From positions 3,371,501 through 3,435,500 of the forward strand of contig NC_018645.1 in the NCBI RefSeq assembly GCF_000307105.1: DNA of 64,000 nucleotides. Reading direction: 5' to 3'. The position numbers and the translations under genes are program-made. Origin of the DNA: Desulfobacula toluolica Tol2. Lineage in GTDB: Bacteria > Desulfobacterota > Desulfobacteria > Desulfobacterales > Desulfobacteraceae. Positions 18,041 through 25,081 of the stretch are shown here, one piece after another. The notes under the pieces are model-generated. The model worked only from the letters and a program-made list of their open reading frames with translations. It was not told the DNA's origin and searched no databases. Every line of letters starts with the position of its first letter. Within the stretch, counting starts at the first letter, position 1.

Positions 18041-19114
18041 ATGGAAATGATCAGCATACATAAAACCAACCTGGCAGAAGCCATGGCCAAAGCCCAGAAG
18101 ACCTATACCCTTGCAGGCCCGGTAGCAACCCTGCACGGCTATACTTTCAGAGAGCTTGAAAAAGGCGAACCCCCGGATTTTAACTATACCCATACCTATT
18201 TATCCCCAAAGGCAGTTGTTTTTCCCCAATCCGAACTTTTGTTCCATTTCAAAGGAACAAGCATGGGGAATATACCTGCCGGTCTGTCCCAGCCGCCCAT
18301 AAATTCCCCTTCCAGGGCGGCTGTGGGCATCCGGCCCTATGACGCCAAAGCTATCAGGATGCTGGCGTACAATTTTGACACCACTGAATTTCAAGACCCC
18401 TATTTTATGAACCATTATAAAAACCTGACCCTTGTGGGGCTGGCTGAAAAAAATCCAGACCCTGCCAATTTCAGCACCAGCTGTGGAACAGGCCCTTTTG
18501 ATGAAACGTATCTGGATATTTTGCTGGTGGATACAGGAGATGAGTTTACAGGAAAAATCCTTACCCCAAAAGGCAAAGCCTTTGCCGATACCGCCGGTTT
18601 CACACCGGCAGATCCGGGCATGGCTGAAACAATCAATGCATTAAAACACGAGGCTGAGGCAAAGATTGCATCCAATCCGGCCTTTTTACCCCAAAAAGTC
18701 ATGGAAAATTTAAAAACCATTGCAAACTTAGAAACCCTGGACCTGTACAATGCACCGATATGGGAAGATCTGGCCTTTGGTTGCATCAACTGCAGCACCT
18801 GCACCTTTGTCTGCCCGACCTGCTGGTGCTTTGACATTCAAGATGAGACAGACGGTCAAGAAGGTGTCCGCATCAAACTGTGGGATTCGTGCATGTCCGA
18901 TCTTTATTCAACCCATGCTTCAGGCCACAATCCAAGGGAAAAGGGGTGGCAGCGCTTTAGAAACCGATTCATGCACAAACTCAAATATTTTCCCGACAAA
19001 TACGGCCATGGAGTTATGTGCGTGGGATGTGGCAGGTGTATCAGTTCCTGCCCTGCCGGTATTGACATCAGAACCATAAGTCAAACCCTGAACCAGCTGG
19101 AGGCGGTCAAGTGA
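18041..19114 (+). CDS. FlxB-like iron-sulfur protein (AsrA-type)
   Basis: A 357-residue protein related to anaerobic sulfite reductase subunit A and FlxB. Near the C-terminus are two [4Fe-4S] motifs, CINCSTCTFVCPTCWC and CVGCGRCISSCPAGID. AAAGGA precedes the ATG. The stop overlaps the GTG start of the next gene by four bases. It is probably an iron-sulfur relay working with the AsrB/FlxA-like flavoprotein next door. A true sulfite reductase would also need AsrC, which is absent here, so the Flx reading is preferred. Confidence 0.8.
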   Translation: MEMISIHKTNLAEAMAKAQKTYTLAGPVATLHGYTFRELEKGEPPDFNYTHTYLSPKAVVFPQSELLFHFKGTSMGNIPAGLSQPPINSPSRAAVGIRPYDAKAIRMLAYNFDTTEFQDPYFMNHYKNLTLVGLAEKNPDPANFSTSCGTGPFDETYLDILLVDTGDEFTGKILTPKGKAFADTAGFTPADPGMAETINALKHEAEAKIASNPAFLPQKVMENLKTIANLETLDLYNAPIWEDLAFGCINCSTCTFVCPTCWCFDIQDETDGQEGVRIKLWDSCMSDLYSTHASGHNPREKGWQRFRNRFMHKLKYFPDKYGHGVMCVGCGRCISSCPAGIDIRTISQTLNQLEAVK

Positions 19115-19956
19115 AAAATCCATACAAACCTTTTCCGGTAAAAATAGAAGACATTAAAACAGAAACCCATGACAGGTCCCTGAAAACTTTTACTTTTATC
19201 TTTGATCACAAAGAAGATGAAAACGCCTTTTCCTATACACCCGGTCAGTTTGCCATGCTGTCCATCCCCTGTGTGGGAGAAATCCCCATCGGCATTGCCT
19301 CGGCTCCCTGCGAACAAGGTGCAGTAAAATTCACCGTGTTTAAGACCGGAAAGGTAACCTCTTTTTTGCACAACATGAAAAAAGGGGATGAGATGGGCAT
19401 TCGTGGTCCCTTTGGCAATGGGTTTCCCTTAAAAGAGATGAAAGACAAAAACCTGCTTATCATCGGCGGAGGCTTTGCTTTCACCACGCTGAGATCCTTG
19501 ATAAAAACCCTGCTTCAACCCGGTGTACGCAAAGATTTCAATCAGATTGACGTGGTCTATGGAGCAAGAAATCCTGGCATGCTGCTTTACAGGGAGGAGC
19601 TTGCGGACTGGAACAAAAGAGATGATATTCACATGCATATCACAGTGGACACAACAGATGATGAAAACTGGCCGTACCATACCGGTTTTGTCCCGACGGT
19701 TGTGCAAGAATGTGTTCCGAGAAATGACAATAACACCATGGCCATAGTCTGCGGCCCGCCGGTCATGATCAAATTCACCCGACCGGTTCTCACAGACCTT
19801 GATTACAGTGATGAGGAGATTCTCATGAGTCTTGAAAACAGGATGAAATGCGGAATCGGCATGTGCGGCAGGTGCAACATCGGCAAAGAACTGGTGTGCA
19901 AGGACGGCCCTGTTTTCACACTTGAAGAACTCAACCGGACACCCGGAGAATTTTAA
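19111..19956 (+). CDS. FlxA-like FAD/NAD(P)-binding flavoprotein (AsrB/PyrK-type)
   Basis: A 281-residue ferredoxin-reductase-fold protein with an FAD domain (YTPGQFAMLSIP, IGIASAPCE, GIRGPFGNGFPL), an NAD(P) domain (IIGGGFAFTTLRSL, AIVCGPPVM) and a C-terminal [2Fe-2S] motif, CGIGMCGRCNIG with a later Cys in ELVCKDGPVF. It starts with GTG at 19111, overlapping the previous gene. In the Flx-Hdr scheme this subunit oxidises NADH and feeds the HdrA bifurcation site. It is the last redox gene of this operon; a hairpin (19965-19996) follows. Confidence 0.85.
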   Translation: MKNPYKPFPVKIEDIKTETHDRSLKTFTFIFDHKEDENAFSYTPGQFAMLSIPCVGEIPIGIASAPCEQGAVKFTVFKTGKVTSFLHNMKKGDEMGIRGPFGNGFPLKEMKDKNLLIIGGGFAFTTLRSLIKTLLQPGVRKDFNQIDVVYGARNPGMLLYREELADWNKRDDIHMHITVDTTDDENWPYHTGFVPTVVQECVPRNDNNTMAIVCGPPVMIKFTRPVLTDLDYSDEEILMSLENRMKCGIGMCGRCNIGKELVCKDGPVFTLEELNRTPGEF

Positions 19957-19964
19957 TCCAATTG

Positions 19965-19996
19965 AACAGACAAACAAACAAAATTAAAGGTCTGTT
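19965..19996 (+). terminator. Hairpin after the FlxA-like gene
   Basis: AACAGAC and GTCTGTT form a 7-base stem with an A-rich loop, nine bases after the stop, followed by TGCCCTTTT. It could act as a weak terminator or processing site before the HesB-like gene. Confidence 0.4.
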
Positions 19997-20029
19997 TGCC
20001 CTTTTAACAAATCAAAGGAGATACTCGAT

Positions 20030-20347
20030 ATGATCACAGTCAGCAAATCAGCACAAGAACAGGTAAGTGCATATTTCAAAAACAACCAACAAGATCCCCA
20101 GCCGATAAGAATTTTTGTTACAAGCACCTGCAGCGGCCAATCGCTTTCCATGGCCCTGGATAAGGTAACCCCGGAAGATTCGGTTTTCACACATGAAGGG
20201 GTGGATTACATAATGGAAACATCGCTTCTGGAACAGGCCAAACCGGTTGAAGTAGAGTATACGGGAACAGGCTTTAACATTACTTCAAAACTTGAATTAG
20301 CCGGTGGCTGCGGATCTTGCGGCAGCAGCGGCTCCTGCTGCGAATAA
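20030..20347 (+). CDS. HesB/IscA-like small iron-sulfur protein
   Basis: A 105-residue protein with an IscA/HesB-like fold: an N-terminal helix (KSAQEQVSAYFKNN), RIFVTSTCSGQSLSMAL, and a cysteine-rich C-terminus CGSCGSSGSCC. AAGGAG lies upstream of the ATG. Relatives in anaerobes sometimes carry selenocysteine at the first cysteine; here that position is Cys. It may serve maturation of the many iron-sulfur proteins around it, inferred only from location and family. Confidence 0.78.
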   Translation: MITVSKSAQEQVSAYFKNNQQDPQPIRIFVTSTCSGQSLSMALDKVTPEDSVFTHEGVDYIMETSLLEQAKPVEVEYTGTGFNITSKLELAGGCGSCGSSGSCCE

Positions 20348-20368
20348 ACCGTAAAAGGGGAAAAAATC

Positions 20369-20851
20369 ATGATCGCAAATATACGGGTACATTCAAAAGT
20401 GGAAAAAGCCATACAACAGATGGCAAATCAGGACAATGCCCCGAAAATAGCCGCCTTAAGAGCCCAAAAAATTATCGATACCCTGATCAAAGGCTGCCGT
20501 ATCTCCCATGTTGGAAAATTTTCCAGGAAAAAGGATCTGCGGATAAAAAACGTGTTCAAATTCAACCTTGGAAAAGGGTATCGGCTGGTAAGCATCAAAG
20601 AGCAGGATATCTTGTATATTCTGTTTATCGGTGACCATGACCAGTGCGATCGGTGGCTTGACACATACAGAAAAAAAAGGCCCCATAAAATACCTATTCC
20701 CTTAAACATATATGGTGTTTCAAGTCTGAATAAAAACAACCCCAAAAAACTTGATTACCAGGATATAAAACATGATGACGCAAAATATTTACCTGAAATC
20801 ACACAAGAAGATCTTCGAAAAGTATTCTGCGGCATTGTAAGTAATTCCTGA
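20369..20851 (+). CDS. RelE/ParE-like protein of unknown function
   Basis: A 160-residue soluble protein. The middle part, KNVFKFNLGKGYRLVSIKEQ followed by ILYILFIGDHDQCDRWLD, resembles RelE-superfamily toxins, where basic residues precede a GYRL strand and an IGxHDxxxRWL ending. The last 50 residues have no match I recognise. No antitoxin gene accompanies it, and it lies 21 bases after the HesB-like gene, so it is probably cotranscribed with redox genes. It may be a stand-alone or repurposed relative, not an active toxin. Confidence 0.55.
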   Translation: MIANIRVHSKVEKAIQQMANQDNAPKIAALRAQKIIDTLIKGCRISHVGKFSRKKDLRIKNVFKFNLGKGYRLVSIKEQDILYILFIGDHDQCDRWLDTYRKKRPHKIPIPLNIYGVSSLNKNNPKKLDYQDIKHDDAKYLPEITQEDLRKVFCGIVSNS

Positions 20852-20877
20852 TTCTGAATACGATAAAAAAATCAAAT

Positions 20878-20903
20878 CCAGGCATTGGCAACACAATGCC
20901 TGG
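20878..20903. other. Strong hairpin between the RelE-like gene and hdrA2
   Basis: CCAGGCATTG and CAATGCCTGG form a perfect 10-base stem with a 6-base loop. No T-run follows on the plus strand, so it is not a classical terminator there. It may be a processing or attenuation signal between two redox transcripts. Confidence 0.5.
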
Positions 20904-20938
20904 TATCGTACCCCAATCAATTTAAAAAATGGTGAACT

Positions 20939-23900
20939 ATGGAAAACATATCAGTTAAAAAAAATTTTGGCGACGTAATGGTCGTTGGCGGAGGAATCAG
21001 CGGGATTCAGGCATCTCTTGATCTTGCCACTTCAGGATATAAAGTGTATCTGGTTGAAAAGTCACCCACCATCGGCGGCAAGATGGCCCAGTTAGACAAA
21101 ACCTTTCCCACCAATGACTGCTCCATGTGCATTGAATCTCCCAAGTTCCTTGAATGCAAACGCCATCCCAACATAGAAATCATGACCTTGACTGAAATTA
21201 AAAATGTTGAGGGAAATGCAGGAGATTTTAAGATAACACTGATCAAAAAACCCAGATACGTTGATGAGGAAAAATGCACTGGTTGCACAAGTTGTACGGA
21301 ATATTGTCCAATTGAAGTTTCAGACCCTTTTAATCAGAACATATCGAAAAACAAAGCTGTTCATATGTTCTTTGCACAGGCAATTCCCCTTACTCCTTAT
21401 ATAGATGAAAAATGTGTTTACCTTGACGGTGAACGGTGTACCATCTGCCTTGGAATCTGTAAAAATGACGCCCTGGATTTTAACCAGGCACCTGAGACCA
21501 TAGAAGTCCATACAGGAGCCATCGTTCTGGCCTTGGGCATTGAGCCTTTTGACCCCATGCTCAAAAACGATTACGGATATGGAATAATGCAGAATGTAGT
21601 AACCAGCCTTGACTATGAGCGGCTGTTATGCGCCACAGGGCCTTATGAAGGAGAAATCCTGCGCGCTTCCGACAAAAAACATCCCCACAAAATTGCCTGG
21701 ATTCACTGCGTTGGTTCCAGACGGGTCACCCCCGGCGACAACAGCTATTGTTCCGCAGTCTGCTGCACCTACACACAAAAGCAGGTGATTTTAACCAAAG
21801 ACCATGATGAGAAAGTTGAATGCACAATATTCCATAACGATATACGCTCCTACAGCAAAGGATTTGAACGATTTTACCAGAGAACGGAAGATCTTCCAGG
21901 GATTCGCTTTATCAGAAGTTATGTCTCTGTTGGAAGAGAAATTCCGGAAAGCAAAAACGTAACTCTCAGATACGCAACTGACGAAGATGGCGTTAAAGAA
22001 GAGGAATTTGATATGGTGGTATTGTCTGTGGGGCTTGAGCCGCCTGCAGATTATAAAGATCTGGCAGACAAATTCGGCATTGAACTCAACGCCCACGGAT
22101 TCTGCAAAATAAATCCTGCCAACCCCATTGAAACAACCAGGCCGGGCATTTTTGTAAGCGGAGCTTTTCAGGGTCCCATGGATATTCCTGAATCGGTTTT
22201 CACCGCCAGCGGGGCCTGTTCCCAGTGCGGAGAACTGCTGTCCTACAGAAAAGGCCGGCTGTCCAAAGAAAGGATATATCCGGAAGAAAGGGATATCACG
22301 GGAGAAGAACTTAAGATTGGGGTTTTTGTATGCCATTGCGGTGCCAACATCGGAAGAATTGTCAATGTCCCTTCAGTGGTTGAGTATGCCCTGACCCTTC
22401 CCAATGTTGTCTATGCACAGGAACAGCTCTTTTCATGTGCAACAAATTCCGCCCAGGAAATAACAGACATGATAAAAGAAAAAAACCTCAACCGTGTAAT
22501 CGTGGCTGCCTGCACCCCCAGAACCCATGAACCTGTATTCCGGGACACTTTGAGGGAAGGCGGTATCAATCAATATCTTTACGACATGGTAAACATAAGA
22601 GAACATTGCTCATGGGTACACTCTAAAGAGCCGGAAGAAGCCACTCAAAAAGCAAAGGATTTACTCCGGATGTCCGTATCACGGACCAAACACCTGGAAC
22701 CGTTAAAGGAATTTGATCTGCCGGTCAACAAGGCGGCAATAGTTGTGGGCGGCGGTCTGGCTGGCATGACCGGTTCTCTTAGTCTTGCCAACCAGGGGTT
22801 TGAGGTTCACTTGCTGGAAAAGGACTCCCAATTGGGGGGAATGGCCCGGCGTCTTCACACCACCATTGATGGAATGGATGTTCAAGCCTATATGAATGAT
22901 CTGATACATCAGGTTTATCAAAATCCCGGAATCCATGTGTCCCATGAGACTGTCATCAAGGATGTTGAGGGGTATGTGGGCAATTTTGTCACCACGGTGG
23001 AAACAGAAGGCAGAATTAAAACCATCAAACATGGTGCAGCAATCCTTGCCACAGGTGCGGCCGAATACAAGCCTGACGAATACCTTTATGGACAAAACGA
23101 CCAGGTACTCACCCAGCTGGATCTGGAAGAAAATATTTTTAAAAACGATGAGCGGCTTACCAATGCCGAAAGCCTTGTGATGATACAATGCGTGGGCTGC
23201 AGAAACCAGGAACGAAATTACTGCTCCCGGATATGCTGTACCCATGCAATAAAAAACGCCCTGAAATTAAAAGAAATAAACCCTGAAATGCAGATTTATA
23301 TTCTGTTCAGGGATATGCGAACATATGGATTTAATGAAGATTACTACAGGGAAGCGGCGCAAAAAGATATACGGTTTATCCGTTATACTCAAAAGGACAA
23401 ACCCGTGGTGGAAGCTGTGGATCAAAGCGGCCAGCCTGTTTTAAGAGTAACCGTTCCAGATCCTGTTTTAGGCCGGAAAATTGAATTGGACGCAGACCTG
23501 CTTGTTCTGTCCGCTGCTGTTATTCCCCCGGCAGACATTGAGGATGTATCCAAATTATTCAAGGTGGCGTTAAGCCCAGAGGGATTTTACCAGGAAGCCC
23601 ATGTAAAATTAAGACCTGTCGACTTTGCCGCAGAAGGCGTTTTTCTTTGCGGTGCAGCCCATTATCCCAAGCATATATCCGAATCCATTAACCAGGCATA
23701 TGGCGCAGCCGGGCGGGCTGCAGTGCTTCTCTCACAAGACACGGTCACGGCATCCGGTTCTGTTTGCGAGGTGGATGAAGACAAATGTATCTCCTGCGGA
23801 GCATGCATCACAGCCTGTACCTATGGTGCCATACAATTTCATGACACCCCGAAAGGCAAAAAGGCCGAGGTTATTCCTGTTCTGTGCAAAGGGGATGGTC

Positions 23901-24013
23901 TGTGTAATGCAAAATGTCCTGTGGACGCGATCTTTCTAAAACATTATACTGATGAGGAAATTTTGCATCAGGTTGACGCTCTGTTTTCAAATCCTGAGAC
24001 GGCAATTGCCTGA
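20939..24013 (+). CDS. hdrA: HdrA-like electron-bifurcating flavoprotein, long form (second copy)
   Basis: A 1024-residue paralogue of the protein at 13546 with the same doubled layout: VVGGGISGIQASLDLATSG at the N-terminus, an inserted ferredoxin segment (CTGCTSCTEYCP, CTICLGIC), a second flavin motif VVGGGLAGMTGSLSLANQG, cysteine blocks CSAVCC and CSRICC, and a C-terminal ferredoxin domain (CISCGACITAC, CKGDGLCNAKCP). Here no HdrB or HdrC partner is nearby. The following genes encode MvhD, formate dehydrogenase and NuoE/NuoF homologues, so this HdrA probably works in a formate/NAD/ferredoxin complex. The last ferredoxin motif is unusual in having Asp-Gly where the second cysteine of CxxC is expected. 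Confidence 0.92.
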   Translation: MENISVKKNFGDVMVVGGGISGIQASLDLATSGYKVYLVEKSPTIGGKMAQLDKTFPTNDCSMCIESPKFLECKRHPNIEIMTLTEIKNVEGNAGDFKITLIKKPRYVDEEKCTGCTSCTEYCPIEVSDPFNQNISKNKAVHMFFAQAIPLTPYIDEKCVYLDGERCTICLGICKNDALDFNQAPETIEVHTGAIVLALGIEPFDPMLKNDYGYGIMQNVVTSLDYERLLCATGPYEGEILRASDKKHPHKIAWIHCVGSRRVTPGDNSYCSAVCCTYTQKQVILTKDHDEKVECTIFHNDIRSYSKGFERFYQRTEDLPGIRFIRSYVSVGREIPESKNVTLRYATDEDGVKEEEFDMVVLSVGLEPPADYKDLADKFGIELNAHGFCKINPANPIETTRPGIFVSGAFQGPMDIPESVFTASGACSQCGELLSYRKGRLSKERIYPEERDITGEELKIGVFVCHCGANIGRIVNVPSVVEYALTLPNVVYAQEQLFSCATNSAQEITDMIKEKNLNRVIVAACTPRTHEPVFRDTLREGGINQYLYDMVNIREHCSWVHSKEPEEATQKAKDLLRMSVSRTKHLEPLKEFDLPVNKAAIVVGGGLAGMTGSLSLANQGFEVHLLEKDSQLGGMARRLHTTIDGMDVQAYMNDLIHQVYQNPGIHVSHETVIKDVEGYVGNFVTTVETEGRIKTIKHGAAILATGAAEYKPDEYLYGQNDQVLTQLDLEENIFKNDERLTNAESLVMIQCVGCRNQERNYCSRICCTHAIKNALKLKEINPEMQIYILFRDMRTYGFNEDYYREAAQKDIRFIRYTQKDKPVVEAVDQSGQPVLRVTVPDPVLGRKIELDADLLVLSAAVIPPADIEDVSKLFKVALSPEGFYQEAHVKLRPVDFAAEGVFLCGAAHYPKHISESINQAYGAAGRAAVLLSQDTVTASGSVCEVDEDKCISCGACITACTYGAIQFHDTPKGKKAEVIPVLCKGDGLCNAKCPVDAIFLKHYTDEEILHQVDALFSNPETAIA

Positions 24014-24090
24014 CAAAAAAGGAATCAGCCATTCCAACTAAAACAGGCAAACTTAAACAGGCAAACTTAAAAAAAGCAAAGGAATTCAAA

Positions 24091-24861
24091 ATGAATAGAC
24101 AAAAAAATATTACGCCCAGGATAGTCGGTTTTTTATGTAATTGGTGTTGTTACGGAGGAGCGGATCTTTGCGGTGTATCCCGGTTTCAATATCCCCCTTA
24201 TCTGAGGGTTGTACGATTAATGTGTTCCGGCAGAGTTGATCTGAAATTTATACTACGAGCATTTTCCAATGGATCAGACGGCGTGTTTGTGGGTGGTTGC
24301 CATTTGAATGACTGTCATTATAATCCAGAGGGCAATTATGATGCGTTAATCATGTCCAAAATATGCATAAAACTATTGGAACATATAGGGATCAACCCTG
24401 AAAGGTTCAGGCTTGAATGGGTATCTGCAGGTGAAGGAATCCGTTTTGCAGATATCATGAATGAATTCAGCCGCAAGATAAAGCAATTAGGGCCTCTTGG
24501 CACAAGCGAAGGAATAGACAAAAAAGAACTGGCATTTAAACTCGAAGCTGTTGGAAAAATGATTCCATACATTAAACTTTGGGAAAGAGAGCGCCTGAGA
24601 ATACCTGTCAGAAGTGAAGAAGCATATGATAATTTTTTTGCCGGCAAAGATCTGGACAGATTGTTTGATGAAACAATTGCAGACAAACTGGCAGTCAGCC
24701 AGATCATGCTGCTCTTAAAAGACACTCCCCTTTCAACAAACGATATCAGTGAAAAACTGCGCCTTAATCCATCAGAGATATCCAGGCACATGATCAATTC
24801 ATCACGGCATGGCATGGTAAAATATGATACGGCAAGCAAATGTTATCAGCGAGTCCAGTGA
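24091..24861 (+). CDS. MvhD-family [2Fe-2S] subunit with C-terminal helix-turn-helix-like extension
   Basis: Residues 1-140 form a normal MvhD domain (FLCNWCCYGGADLCG, RLMCSGRVD, GGCHLNDCHY). The protein continues to 256 residues. The last 60 resemble a winged helix: LLLKDTPLSTNDISEKLRLN then PSEISRHMINSSRHGMVKY, a pattern typical of ArsR/MarR-type DNA-binding domains. The core would pass electrons between the formate dehydrogenase side and HdrA. Whether the extension binds DNA or just docks a partner cannot be told from sequence. It lies between hdrA2 and fdhA. Confidence 0.85.
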   Translation: MNRQKNITPRIVGFLCNWCCYGGADLCGVSRFQYPPYLRVVRLMCSGRVDLKFILRAFSNGSDGVFVGGCHLNDCHYNPEGNYDALIMSKICIKLLEHIGINPERFRLEWVSAGEGIRFADIMNEFSRKIKQLGPLGTSEGIDKKELAFKLEAVGKMIPYIKLWERERLRIPVRSEEAYDNFFAGKDLDRLFDETIADKLAVSQIMLLLKDTPLSTNDISEKLRLNPSEISRHMINSSRHGMVKYDTASKCYQRVQ

Positions 24862-25081
24862 TAAATGGGTTTACCAAAGAATTTTGGTAAAGAAGACTAT
24901 TAGGAATAAAGTCTTGTCGAAGTCAATGGCTGGACAAAACTCGTTAAGGAATGCTTTGCCTCACGCTCAACATCCTATCTGCAGGATGCGTTTATACTGA
25001 CCCAGTCTCTTTCATTTCACTTATACCATTCCGCTGTTGGTTGGAGGTGATAAAACAACAATTTGACAGGACATGTATTTT
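24862..25081 (+). other. Gap with two successive hairpins before fdhA
   Basis: The first hairpin is perfect, TTACCAAA and TTTGGTAA at 24871-24890. A second, AAGACT and AGTCTT, follows at about 24893-24915. Neither has a clear T-run. This 220-base gap is the only sizeable break in the hdrA2-to-NuoF cluster, so it may hold an attenuator or a secondary promoter. Confidence 0.4.

Noticed and set aside
18041-19956. Anaerobic sulfite reductase (asrAB) annotation for the last two redox genes of the first Hdr operon
   Set aside because: They resemble AsrA and AsrB, but no asrC is present and the adjacent HdrA, MvhD and FlxC-like genes fit the Flx-Hdr module better.
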